In this document: piece by piece, positions 11,022 through 22,326 of the stretch
How the letters are laid out: every line of letters begins with the position of its first letter
How positions within the stretch are numbered: the first letter of the stretch is position 1
Assembly (NCBI GenBank): GCA_026008535.1
Contig: BRKX01000002.1
Location: forward strand, 1,944,501-2,008,500
Source of the DNA: Perilla frutescens
Lineage: Eukaryota > Streptophyta > Magnoliopsida > Lamiales > Lamiaceae
Direction of reading: 5' to 3'
DNA length: 64,000 nt
Notes under the pieces: generated by a model
Seen by the model: only the letters and a program-made list of their open reading frames with translations
The model's database searches: none
Told to the model about the DNA's origin: nothing
Program-made: the position numbers and the translations under genes

Positions 11022-11403
11022 GGGTTAATTACTATAAAATACACAAACTTTGACAAGGGTTGTAAATTAGACAAAAACTTTAAAATTTTGCAATTAAAAC
11101 GCAAACTTATATTTTTTTACAAAATAGACAAACTCAAATTTTTCCGACTAACGGAAAAATGAGAATTTGTGACATATAATTCATTTTCACTTATTAAAAC
11201 CAATGCAATGTCATCTAATTCGAAAGGTGAAAAATTTTTGTGGCTTTGTGATTTTCAATCAAATTCAATTGATTTTGAAATTTTGCTTTGAGTTTGTCTA
11301 TTTTGCAAAAAAATATAAGTTTGTGTTTTAATTGCAAAATTTTAAAGTTTTTATCTAATTTGCAAATCTTGCCAAAGTTTATGTATTTTATAGTAATTAA
11401 CCC
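11022..11403. mobile_element. Mutator-like MITE, 382 bp, perfect 9-bp TSD
   Basis: The ends read GGGTTAATTACTATAAAATA and its near-perfect inverse. The inverted arms are long, continuing through 'cacaaactttg...aaactttaaaattttgcaattaaaac'. The flanking 9-bp duplication TAAAATAAA lies at 11013-11021 and 11404-11412. No coding capacity. Confidence 0.9.
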
Positions 11404-12109
11404 TAAAATAAAACTGGTTGATTGGGTAATTAGGTGCAATCAGCGGAGGATTCAGAAGGGGGGGGACATCATTGTATTGTGCATAAAAAATCTACGCAAT
11501 TAAATAAATAAATATTAATAACATATGATCATATAAAAGCCAAAAATTAAAATGAGATAGAAATGTATAAATGTTTCGTACATAAAAAATGATCTAAAAA
11601 TTGACACCTGGTGTGGTTATACTTGGCAAGTTCCATAGTTAAATACTCGTTTCGTACTTGATCTCGACTAAAAATATCAAATTCTTTAATTGGTTTCCCG
11701 GATCACTAACAATATTATCAATCGAATTTAGTTTTACTTGTATCTAGGGTTATTTTTCCACTGATTCATTAGCAATAGGTTACACAAGAAAATGAGGAAG
11801 GGGCATCTCTACTAATTTTCAAAAAAATAAATAAAAAATCTCCATATTCCATACATACTTAAAAAAGATATATATCTATATAAATAAATTGATAAAAATA
11901 ATGACATTGAATCACAATTTAAATAAAATAATATTAATATTACTAAATAAAAAAATTGAAAGAAAAAGAAAAAGAAAGCTTACCTGGTTGAGGGAGATTT
12001 TGATTTAATTATTACTTGAGATTATTTATATAAACCATATATGGAAAAAAGAAAAAGAAAAAAAAAAAAACCAAAGATTTCCCCCGCGTGCATAGGGTTG
12101 AAAATTAAA
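11404..12109. other. AT-rich spacer
   Basis: No gene seen. At 11441-11467 'cagcggaggattcagaagggggggg' resembles the terminus of common plant DNA transposons; no matching second end is visible. Confidence 0.45.
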
Positions 12110-12443
12110 CAAAATAGCTCGATACGCGAATCGTGTTCGTTTGTTAAAAGCTCGTTTGGACTCGATTCGATAAGCATATCAAACAAGCTTGATCATAATT
12201 TTGTATTCAATAAGATTTAAAGTTCGGCTTGAACTAGAGCTCGATAAGTAAAAATTGAGCAAAAATGTGTGAAAATATCAAACTACTCAAACTCGGCTCG
12301 TTTTCGGCTCGATTAAAGCTCAAATGAGCTCAACTCGATAGATAATCAAACAAGCTCAAACATAAAATTTAAAGCTCGATGTCATTTCAAACAAGTTTGA
12401 ACATCCGTATGTTCGAGTTCAACTCGACTCATTTACAGTCCTA
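12110..12443. mobile_element. hAT-like MITE rich in GCTCGA repeats
   Basis: The left end 'agggttgaaaattaaac' is roughly inverse to the right end 'gactcatttacagtccta'. The interior is a string of GCTCGA/TCGAGC-type words in both orientations. The organisation resembles hAT-type MITEs with 'agg.ctgtaaa.gag' ends. No clear 8-bp target duplication, so the exact bounds are uncertain. Confidence 0.45.
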
Positions 12444-12597
12444 CGCATGCAATTAAATTCAATCTCAATGGATACGACTTTATTCACACTTTTTACTATA
12501 AATTACACCATAAACTTTACTGACGAGTTTTTAGTGAAATAAAACACCGTACAATTGGAGATGGTGAGTAGGGTTGAAGAGGAATAACAATTTTTGA

Positions 12598-12957
12598 GCT
12601 AATTACACTTTAGTATCTGATGTTTGGATTTTTACACTTTTGTCCTAAAATTTCAATAGTTGCATATTGATCCCTGATAAAATGCTGCACAAATTAATAT
12701 TTATAATACTTGATTAATTTTCCGACCTCGCAAATGTTAATTTGGACTATGGGAAATCTTCCAAACTTAGCCATTTACTAACTCAATTTCTACAAATTAA
12801 ATATTGGAAACAACCGACCAATGTGGTTGCTGCTCATCACCATTTTTGGAAATCCACACCAACATTTGTGAGATCAGAAAATATGTTACTCCTGAAATTT
12901 TTTGCACAAAAATGTAACAAAAAAAGTTCAAATATTAAGTACTGAAGTGTAATTAAT
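12598..12957. mobile_element. Inverted-repeat element, unclassified
   Basis: The left end TAATTACACTTTAGTATCTG matches the inverse of the right end (TTAATTACACTTCAGTACTT). Short arms of about 30 bp can be seen. I found no target duplication. The interior has no recognisable protein. Confidence 0.5.
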
Positions 12958-13125
12958 CCTGACAGTTTTACTCATTAGACCTATTTTGACTTTATTATTC
13001 CCTTATAATCAAATATATCAATCATTACATAAGAAAGAAGTTTTTCACCAAAAACTGAAAAAAAAAGAAAAAGATACAGAAGTCTTCATAGAGCTTTATC
13101 CCCAACAAAAGTTGAATGTCTACTC

Positions 13126-16100
13126 TTATTCAGAAACAAACAGTTGGATACAAGTCTTGCCTGTTGCTGTCTTACTCTTGGGACAAAGCTGCAAATCATC
13201 ATCACAGGTTATTAAGATCTCCTCATTATCTTCATCCACATATTTCAGTTTGAAACTACCCATCTTCAAATTTAGCCTCCTGGCCACTTCTTCAGAAATC
13301 CCACTCACTCCTGTTGGGAGACATAACTCAAATCTTATTTTTAATTCCTTGTATTTTACCTTTATCATCACCTTCTCGGCCTCTTGCTGAACATTTTCGT
13401 TGGGAGATGTGTGTAACAGTCGAAGGCTGCCCCTGTTGTTTGTTGCCCGTATATCATGCTGCGGATCCTGATCACTTTCTCTTTCAAAGAGGGATGGATT
13501 CTTTGCATGCTTTTCATTGAAGGGCCACCTAGTGATGCCACAGTCTCTACAAGCACGCTTTATTGTCGATCTTCCAACTACATAAAAAAATAATCCCTCA
13601 TTCAATTCTTAATAGTAGACAGAGTAAATTACAATTTTGATCCCGTAAGAATAGAATCCAAACACTTTTAGTCCCAAAATATACAATTTTGGTCCCATTT
13701 TAATTTATTCGACAATTTTAGTCCCAAAATTTATATTTCAACACTTATGATCCCAAAATCTAACGGATTATACTTAACATCCGTTAAATATCTATTTTGG
13801 AGCCAAAATAATACTTATTTTGGATTGAAATTTTTACTGCATTCCCTCTATTTTCACCCTTAATTAGGCGGTGCAACCAAGATCAACAAAATAGGTATTG
13901 TTTTAGCACCAAAATTGATACTTAAAGGATGTTAAGTAAAGTCTGTTAGTTTTTTGGACCAAAAGTGTTAAAATATAGACTGAGACCAAAATTATACATT
14001 TTGGAACTAAAAGTGTTTGGACTCTATTCTTACAGGATCAAAAGTATACTTTACGCAGCAGACATATAAACTTACGTTTCAAGACAAGCAGAGAAAAGTA
14101 ATTGTTAGGAAGTGTTTAGGCTCACCGCCAAGCTCTTCTGCAACATCACCGAGCTTCTTCCCAAAATGTGACTCGAGAACCTCACGGCTAAGATGGAGAG
14201 AGGTTTTTCTTTTTCCTTCCTCCGTTCTCGTGAAATTATCAGAAGCCGTAGACCTGCATTGTTCTATATGTGTGGCATAAGAATCCGACTGCACCTGTGG
14301 TTCTTCAATATTTTGATACTCCTTTTGGCTGTACTGGACACTTTTAAACTTAACTGGAGACACATTTGACTGCAGGTCTGATTCAGAGGAAGTCAGTGTG
14401 TTTGTTTCGGAAAACTCGATGACTTCAACTACCAATTCCTCATCTCCTATTTGTTTTCCGGATGCGATCTTAAACGTTCTAAGTTCCCGCTTCATTATTG
14501 GCAGTAGAAAGTTCAAGAAGGACAAGAGATTCTCATATGTTGATGGACCTTGGTAGAGAAAGAACTCTATAACATAAGGAAGGTCCCCTGTGTGTGAGCT
14601 TTGCAAACAAATTGCAAAACAACAAACATCACGTTTCTCACTCATGTCATAGTGTGATAGGGGCTGATCAACTATGCTAAATTCACATAAATTTCGACAA
14701 AAACATGATTTATTTTCAGATGCCAATAGCATTCCAACAATGCCTTTTCTGGATTGTACATGAATGCAATGAACTTGATTCGTAGGCATAGATTTCCAGA
14801 GTCTATTAGTAGACGATGCCAGTTCCATGCAACTCACATTACTAACTAAAACATTCTCCCTTTGGGACCCAAACATTTACTATATGAAGTTGGGGAATGT
14901 TAGTGATCAGTTGATTCAGTTCAAGGGCCTTTTTGACTTCAATCAATGCTTTTCTCCTGCCACTGATTGTCTGCTCCAAATTGAACATATCATGTCAGAA
15001 GCAGATTTTTACGGGTACAACAATAAGCATATTTTCAACCATATCAACTTAAAGCATAAGAAGAGTTTTACCTTGACAGCTTCTTTATTTGCTAAAAATA
15101 TCGGGTGGAAGTTACGAGTCGAGCACAGTTTTACTGCCTGCATGGAATTGGACATTGTTAATATTCACTCAGATCAATTTATAGAAGATAGGTGAGAATT
15201 TAGAAAAAGGGTTTGAGTACCTTTAGTGCTCTTTTGATTTTTTCAAGATCAACATACTCAGATCCTATAACCTCCAACACACCAACACACTTGTGTTTGT
15301 GGTCGCGTTCATCAAACACAGGTAAAGCAAAGTATTGCTGAAGACAACATTGTACTGCATAATTTCTTATTGGAAATTCTTTTGTAGAGTAGAGGAATAG
15401 ATTAGGTGTGATTTCAGGGTGCCCATTTTTGAAAACACGTCCGGGGGGCCCAAGTTCCTCTTCTTTTGCTTCATCATCCACAAAATAGTGATGTTCGATA
15501 CATTTCTTCCTAAATGAAGCTAAACCTTCTGCAAGACAACCAAGTGCATAAGGCTGACCTGAAGTCTCAAGATAACACCTATCCTTCACTATTTTGGGCT
15601 CCCAAAACTGTACTATCCAATTGTTGTATGTCCAAAACTTGACGGCTATTTTCTTCATAAGCTGTACTATCTTCTTCGTAAGTAATGAGTTACTATCATT
15701 TTCAGACAAAAATTTTCTAGCTGGCCCGCCAAAAACCCATCCTTTGTGACGTGTCTTGTAGGAGGGTCGTAGGCAACATACGTCAGCCGTCTCTAAGTAT
15801 TCTTTGAAGTTTGACTCCGAGAAGTTCAGCACATTTAACATATTATTAATGCATTCAATTGCATTAGGCTGCCTTGATTGTCCTACTAATTCAGCTGGAA
15901 GTTGTTCTGTCAATACAAACTTAAAGCTTTTGAGTTTGATCTCGATTATCCTTAAGAGCAAATGCAGAGAAGAATCACTAAATCCATCTCCTCCACATTT
16001 TGGTTGAAGCAAAAACTCCAATATTACAAAATTAGGGCCGTTGCTATTGTTCACACTTTGCAGACAAATTGCAAAACAAAGGGACAACCTAGCCCTCTTG

Positions 16101-17404
16101 GCGTAGTGCGCCAAGGGGTTTCTTGATATGCTAACATCAATTACAGTTCGACGGAAGTAGTTAAGATCTACTTGTAGATTGAGATTGTGCAAGTCACAGA
16201 CTTCAAGATACTCAAGCAAATCAGAATCAATATGTTTGTACACATTGACTATCTTGTCCTGACCAGTTATGAAAGCTGATCTTTCCATGCAGCACAAGTC
16301 AGCACATTGCTTGCAAGGGACCCAAACTTGTGCCAAAGATAATCTGGGGACTGCCTTAGTAGCCAATTCAAGTATCTCTCTGATTTCACACACTGGTTGT
16401 TCCTTATATTTGTCAGGCTGAGTTGGATGGAGATATTAATGAGGGGCAAAAAGTTAACATATGTATATTGAGGCATTCAAATAATGATTGAAATATATAT
16501 AGTAGTCCCTCTGTTTCAGCATAATTGATGTTTTAACATTTTAATTTTGTTTCAAATTATTGATGTTTTAGACTTTTTCACACTCTATCTCCCAATTTAA
16601 TTTACCCCCTATCAAAGCACACGAAATCGTCTATTGCACATTTGGTATTGCATTCCCTATTGCACACTCGATTTTTTTAAATTTTTTTTTTCAATTTTTT
16701 TCTTTGATTTCAATTAGTATGCTTTAGTTGAATTTTACACTTGATATTAAGGGTTCATCCTACCCAATTATGGTTTAATAGAATTGTTTAGTATTTTAAT
16801 TTTTCAAATAGTCAATTGATAACTAAAAATTGAAAATTAAATACTAAAAAATTAAAATGCATTCTAATTGGGTAGGATGAATCCTAAATAATAAGTATGA
16901 AATTAAACTAAAGCATATGAAATTGAAATCGGAGAAAAAAATTGAAAAAGAAAACTAAAAAAATCAAGTGTGCAATAGAGAATGCAACACCAAATGTGAC
17001 ATAAAGGATTTCAGCTACTATCAAAGCACTATAAAATCTCCTACATTAACTTATCTTACATCAATTATTCTGAATCAGAGGGAGTATATGAATATGATCA
17101 ATATTATTGGAGACATCATTTGTCAATGATAATAACAATATAATCAGGTTGACATACTAATTACCATTTTCAATGGCCAATGGCTAATAGGAATGAAGTT
17201 GATGTGAGTGGACCTCAACCCGATCTGTATATAATGAAATATGACCACTATCAATTAGCATTAAATTGTAGAATATTCAGGCTAATGGACTTCTTATTAT
17301 GGAGGGAAGACTTAGTAGCATTAATTTATGGAAAGACGAGGACTTCAATACCTAATGTAAAAACCCAGTAAGTTTAGGAGGAAACTAAACTATGTTAATT
17401 TGTA

Positions 17405-17449
<45 letters not shown>

Positions 17450-17923
17450 GATACTCGTGAAGTATTTATGAATTTAAGCAATGCGAAACATGCATATTAA
17501 TTATGTTAATTTGATATATATAGAGTAGGCCGGATAATTAACCTGCAGTAGTTCTTGATCCAATGTGGGATCTAGCCTGTACCAACAAATCCCCTTACAT
17601 GGTCGTGACACATAAAAAGGTTGGTGTGAGGTTGAGAGGTAATGATGCTGCCCCTCCATTTCCACTACTGCCCAAAACTGTATCAGATTATGGTACTCAA
17701 ACCTCAAGTTGGCTATGATGTGTTTGAGCAGAGTTATGATTTTGTGTTGGAGTTGTGTTGTCTCATTTGCCATCCACAAAACCCATCCGAATTGTGAATT
17801 CTCTTCTGCCAAATGAGAGACGTTCAACTCTTTTTTGAATTCAGATATTGAAGAATACTCTTTAAAGCATTCATGTCGTCCTCTTATGATTGATAACAAA
17901 CGTTCCTCAAGCTCCTCATTCAT
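13126..17923 (-). CDS. NIN-like protein (RWP-RK + PB1) with duplicated GAF-like region and one frameshift
   Basis: NLPs are nitrate-responsive nuclear transcription factors. Exons: 17543-17923, 15221-16417, 15072-15137, 14126-14970, 13126-13577, with canonical splice sites and matching phases. The last exon has the end of the RWP-RK domain (TIKRACRDCGITRWP) and a C-terminal PB1 domain, VMIKVKYKE to TCIQLFV, with the acidic DEDNEE. The RWP-RK start (SLHLSREVLESHFGKKL) is on the preceding exon. Upstream, the GAF-like N-terminal unit occurs twice: exon 1 plus the start of exon 2, then the rest of exon 2 plus exons 3 and 4; compare FAICLQSVNNS with FAICLQSSHTG. The first unit lacks the LPGRVF-type segment. 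Near 14865, just after NVWVP, the frame must shift (net one extra base), so the gene may be damaged or the base an assembly error. The usual RWPxRK tail reads RWPFNEK. About 980 residues if the frame were continuous. Confidence 0.8.
13622..14055. mobile_element. Mutator-like MITE in NLP intron 4
   Basis: 434 bp with long inverted arms (left ...GATCCCGTAAGAATAGAATCC, right inverse ...GATCCTGTAAGAATAGAGTCC, continuing through 'aaacacttttagt'). The flanks are TAGTAGACA (13613-13621) and CAGCAGACA (14056-14064), a 9-bp duplication with two changes. It sits wholly inside the intron that interrupts the RWP-RK domain. Confidence 0.8.
16505..17084. mobile_element. Stowaway-type MITE (TA target) carrying a nested element
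   Basis: The ends are GTCCCTCTGTTTCAGCATAA and, inverted, CTCCCTCTGATTCAGAATAA, flanked by TA on both sides (16503-16504 and 17085-17086). The inner 16621-17017 is a second insertion; without it the MITE is about 170 bp. It lies in NLP intron 1, where the missing part of the first GAF-like unit would be expected. Confidence 0.7.
16621..17017. mobile_element. Fold-back element F1, nested in the Stowaway MITE
   Basis: 397 bp, nearly all inverted repeat (left 'cacatttggtattgcattccctattgcacac', right inverse 'cacatttggtgttgcattctctattgcacac'; centre 'ggttcatcctacccaatta'). It is flanked by CTATCAAAGCAC at 16609-16620 and 17018-17029, so the duplication is 9-12 bp. Relatives lie at 39861, 48164 and 49395. 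Confidence 0.75.
17410..17448. repeat. (GT)n microsatellite
   Basis: About 19 uninterrupted GT units in NLP intron 1. Confidence 0.95.
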
Positions 17924-18704
17924 CTAAGCACTCAATTGCAATTAAGACCTCACAAGGAAACTGTTGTTGGGATTAAGGAGGTGACTAATTTGGGGGTTGA
18001 CCTTTGCTAGAAGAATAATATGCAGACAGATAAAAATAGAGAATATTTAGGTATACAATCATTGCATAACTTCTAAACTAATTTAATTTGGTCAAAATGA
18101 TTAGGTGGCCTTAACATTATTATAGTTGAATAGCTCCAATAAAATAAATCAACTAGTTTTCACGATTTGAGAAATCTATTTAATATGCATACAAAATATT
18201 GTTTCCTATTATTCATATATCGAGATAAATGGTTATTATTTAATTTACTTTAGTTTTTTACCACTCGTCTAATTTAATTTCACTTGTTTCATATATAGAT
18301 GCTGGTTAATTTTTCTTAAGATTGTTCAACTTCTTGTTCCATCCAATATGTTTTTAGTTTATTTATATGTTTTTTTAATTAATGGGTTAGTAGCCTATAT
18401 ATTACATATGCATTTACGTTACCAATCATTATATATACAACAAAACATACAACTCTAATAATTATCAGGCATGCTGATACTTATTTGCAGCGTTAGTGTT
18501 GTGTACACCAGTTGTATATATATCTAATATAAATTTGACAGATGAAAAAATGTATTCACTTCTAAACATATCAAACTTATTTTAGTGAAAAATATCGCTA
18601 AATTTATTTTTTAAAAAGATGTCGTGGCATTTTTGTAATTATTACTACATTTTTTGAATTGAAAAAATATCACTTCCAATTATGAAAAGTATCCCTTTTA
18701 ATGC
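17924..18704. other. NLP upstream region
   Basis: AT-rich, no gene seen. It holds the presumed NLP promoter and 5' UTR; I see no obvious nitrate-responsive element. Confidence 0.4.
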
Positions 18705-18771
18705 TAAAAAGTATTCATTTGATATCAAGCTTATTTACAATGGGTGCTTGATATCAAATGAATACTTTTTA
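18705..18771. repeat. Perfect 26-bp inverted repeat (hairpin) with 15-nt loop
   Basis: The left arm is 18705-18730 and begins TAAAAAGTATTCATTTGATA; the right arm is 18746-18771, its exact reverse complement. The loop is TTATTTACAATGGGT. The arms show no mismatch although the surroundings are degenerate. Confidence 0.9.
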
Positions 18772-20049
18772 ACATAGGATGTGTAATGAGACGTTTCTTA
18801 GCATAGGACGCTTCCATAAAGCGTCCTTCGGTGCATCACAATAGGCCTAATAGGACGTTTTCAAGAGCCCAAATAAGCTCTCGATTAATAGGACGCTTAG
18901 TAGTGTCCTATTATCGGTGGCCTGGAGTCTTCTACGGGGCATCTCTTCTTTATAGATGAGGAAGTCGATTCAGAACACGCAAGACAAGAAAAGGCTAGGA
19001 GGATTCAAAGTATAATAAGAATGCACAAACAGCGTTCCCTACCGTATATATTTTTATTTAAAAATATAAAACAGTAAAGTTAAAAACACCAACAAGCAAG
19101 GCATAATGGGTTACAAAACCATTCCTAGTACACTGCCATCCAAAGCATATTTTGCTAAAATAACCATCAAATTTTAGCAAATTGAGAACTGCGAGGTCAC
19201 ACTAGATCTAACAGTTGTATAGGTAGTGTATCATCATTTCAACATGATTCCAGCATGCCATTTTACTCCGCTCAGGTATGAAGTGAAAAGACCACAAAAA
19301 TAGCTAAAGGTAGAACTTAAAAGTTATTCACAGCATGTGTAAAAGTTTGCATGTTAGATGTTACTACAAATGAGCAATACTTACAATGTCAAGCCACCAA
19401 ACCAATGAAATAAATCTCTACTCAAGAACATACATATACCTTACCAAATACACCATCAAGTGCTAGAAAGAGACTAAGATCCCAAAGCTTTTGGTCCTAC
19501 AACTGGAAGACAGTTCCTTAACCCAAAAGTTATGACAGAAATGAAAGTTATGACTGATATCCATCTAAAATGAACTCAACAATCTAAAAATACCATAGAA
19601 ACAATGAGTTGATACATTAAACTTGGTTCTATGAAGCATTGCAGGTATTTTTTTAAGTTAACTGATGAACAATGAAAAGACGTGAAAATAAAATAGCTCA
19701 ACTGAAGTTAGATTTAGAAAGACACATTAATAGAAATCCCTAATTGATAGATACAAGATGCATTCACGACTGAATCTCAAGGAAACATATGCCATGCTTA
19801 TACTACATGGGATCCAATACACAGATAGCTGAGGCCATTAAATAAGTCTATACAAGCATTAGAAGGGCATGCCTGACACATGTTGTCTCCCAGCTTCCCA
19901 AACCGGCAATTATTTCGTATAGAATAGATTAAAAAATATCAGTTATGTGCCCGATTCTGGAATGCATAATGTTAAAATAAAAAACCTGCAGTGTGACGTA
20001 TCAAGTCCTCTCTGTTATCAAATTATTTGAACTGGTGAATACTACCTGA
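18772..20049. other. Noncoding stretch with AGGACGCT hairpin
   Basis: At 18806-18828 the pair AGGACGCT...AGCGTCCT forms an 8-bp hairpin, and AGGACG recurs near 18860 and 18888, suggesting the end of an old transposon. The rest (19000-20049) is unique-looking sequence with no clear coding frame. Confidence 0.45.
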
Positions 20050-20387
20050 GAGCATCTCCAATGGTTCTACTTCTACTTCTACCTGATTTCAGGTGCAATC
20101 ACTGCCACATAACCAACCATCTATCTAATATCTATCTAACATATATCTCCCCAATCATTCTACCTTAAAAGAGGCAAAATAAATAAAAATATATACATAT
20201 ATAAATACATAAAAAGAGACTTGGGACACTCCTCACCCCACTCACCCCTTCTTTCTACCTAGGTACTCTACTTTCTACCCTTATTTTCTTCCTTCTCTCT
20301 CTACCTCACCCCCACTATCATTTTACCCCATCCACCACATTCCACCTCACTTTCTACCTACTCAAAAATATCCCATTGGAGATGCCC
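20050..20387. mobile_element. Tourist-like MITE
   Basis: The ends are GAGCATCTCCAATGG and the inverse of CCATTGGAGATGCCC, a motif common to plant PIF/Harbinger MITEs. The right flank TAA and left flank TGA fit a mutated 3-bp target duplication. The interior is rich in 'ttctacct' words. Confidence 0.65.
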
Positions 20388-21759
20388 TAATAGCATTACT
20401 AATTACTATGAGTGCAAACTAAAATCCTTTCTGCATCTGATTGATCTCCATGTATGCTGCCTCAAATTCTTTTGTGAATGACCATGATTTTACTCATTTC
20501 TAGATGTTCTTTTAGAAGACAACTAAACTATATTTCTAATCATAGTCATTAGCTCATACAATCATGACACTAGTTTGAAAGTGAATTTAAGCTCTATGGG
20601 TTTGAACTTTGATGTTCCTTCTCGACAAAAGAAGCAATTATCAAAGCAAATAAAAGCGACCTTAAACAAAGAAAATAGAGCAAAGAATGGGACCAGAAAT
20701 TAGAAGTCCCTTTAAAGACTCCATCCAAACTTTCTTCCTCACTATTATCCTTAATTCACTCACTCTTGGTGATCCTAATGGTTCTAAGATTACAAGGCAA
20801 AGACTATTAGTCCAGAAGATTGTTTTATAAGAAAATCCAGAAGTTCCAGGAGTTTAACTGTTGGATGAGACTTAATGACTGCTTCAATTCATTATCCTCA
20901 AAGTCAAGGTTTACATATTAACACTTATCAAACAACTAAAAAACTTAACTTCAAAGAAAAGAACTAAATGCTAAAAGCAGAACTACCAGCTAGAAATTTA
21001 AATGCTTCAAATTTTCATAAATTTCATCAAGAAAAGATTCTTTTTAAACTCCATTGCTTGGCGATGTCAGCTTTTTCGAGATGCAGTACCTTGAATTCCT
21101 TGCTGTCTTTGTTTACTCAAACTCGGCCATATGAACAACCTGATATGGAACAGAACATTGGTTTTCCAAGATAGAAAAGAAACCTGATTATTTAAAGATT
21201 GGTATGTGAAGATCATAAGCTAATAGTTATATCTAGATTACAAAATCAAAGCACAGTAGTCATCTTTTCAGCATGATATTCCTGATTCACACATACATGC
21301 AACAAAACTTTCACAATAAATAGATAAACAAGCTATAACGATCTCCACTATGATCTTCATTATGGCACTAAGTAATGCTATAATTGCTATATGAGTGGTG
21401 CAACTTTTAAGATTATGGAAAATCTCTAGATTCAACCATTGAATTACCACAAAGATCTGTCCGATAACCCAGAATCTGATCAGAGGTATTGTAGAAAGGC
21501 TTTCAACACATAACATCTGTGCAACAATTCTCAACTTGTGGAGCCCTTCCCACAACTTTCACTTCTGGTTTGATAATGAAATTTGAAACCTATAATCATT
21601 GATGTTGACCCCACAAATTGCTAAGGAACAATACATTAATATAATCCTTCAAACAACATGCCAAATCAAAATTGAGCTTATTATAAGATTTCTCACAAAT
21701 AATAACTCGTAATCATGGAAATTTTGAGGCTTAGGGCATGAAAACAGTTCTCATTTTAC
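20388..21759. other. Noncoding stretch, no gene recognised
   Basis: Less AT-rich than neighbouring spacers but without a convincing frame. Short open frames (20968-21174 plus, 21268-21555 minus) show no family features. If the terpene-synthase exon at 21760 were part of a gene, its later exons should lie here on the minus strand; I see none of the usual motifs (such as DDxxD). Confidence 0.4.
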
Positions 21760-21846
21760 CGTATATGAACTTGTCGAGGATCGAATGTGATCGTTGCCCC
21801 AGATACTGACTTCATAGTTTGCTGACCTCCTCATCTCCATGATCAT
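21760..21846 (-). pseudogene. Isolated terpene-synthase first exon
   Basis: The 29-codon frame starts MIMEMRRSANYEVSIW and includes RR(x)8W, the N-terminal signature of class I monoterpene/sesquiterpene synthases. It is followed by a fitting stretch (GNDHIRSSTSSYT) and a donor (ACG|GTAAAA at 21759-21758). No further terpene-synthase exons follow on the minus strand, so it is an orphan exon or gene fragment. The motif match is clear, but the short length limits certainty. Confidence 0.55.
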
Positions 21847-22264
21847 TCTTAACCCTAAAAGGCTGAAAATTTACAGAAACGTGAAACGAGTCAAATTGAG
21901 TAAATGAATCAAATGTTGTAAGCGATTTGTTTAACCAAAACAGTGAGTTAATTAGAACAGTAACGATTGCAGACTTGTGATGAGATGCGGATGACACTAT
22001 TTTACTACTACCAAATGTCAAATTTGTCGCGATGGCTGCCAAACTGTTGTCCGCGCACGCCGTCGAATTCTTCATCAGCAGCTTGATTTCTTCAGCGATT
22101 GTAGCGTTTGCCTTCTCCAGCGCGTCGAAGCAGGCATCCTGGTCCGTCGCGGTGGTGCTCAGCCGCCTCCTCAAGTCGTCAACTCTGGAGACGAGCTTGT
22201 CACCACCATACACGGCGGAGATGGTGTCGTTCAGGGACCCAACGGCGTCGTTTAGCACCACGCT
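21812..22264 (-). pseudogene. Pectin methylesterase inhibitor / pectinesterase pro-domain fragment
   Basis: The frame holds the second half of a PMEI domain: CSVVLNDAVGSLNDTISAV, then a LVSRVDDLRRRLSTTATD stretch and DQDACFDALEKANATI, matching the helical bundle and conserved Cys of plant invertase/PMEI domains. The usual signal peptide and first Cys pair are missing upstream; a possible acceptor (GTTGCAG|CG) lies at 22263. After NSLAAIATNL the frame runs on into unrelated residues and overlaps the terpene-synthase exon in another frame. No pectinesterase catalytic domain follows. Most likely a gene fragment. Confidence 0.6.
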
Positions 22265-22326
22265 GCAACACATCATTTATTTTTATTTTTATTTTTATTT
22301 TTGAGTAGTGCAACACATCATTTATT
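22264..22326. repeat. 18-bp direct repeats flanking (TTTTA)n
   Basis: TGCAACACATCATTTATT occurs at 22264-22281 and 22309-22326, separated by a (TTTTA)n tract and GAGTAG. A long duplication around a simple tract is what a very short target-primed insertion or templated repair could leave. Confidence 0.75.

Noticed and set aside
14827..15195. Plus-strand frame of 122 codons inside the NLP gene
   Set aside because: It overlaps real minus-strand exons 3 and 4 (15072-15137 and up to 14970) and has no homology features.
20968..21174. Small plus-strand gene
   Set aside because: Only 68 codons, no family signature and no promoter or splice context.
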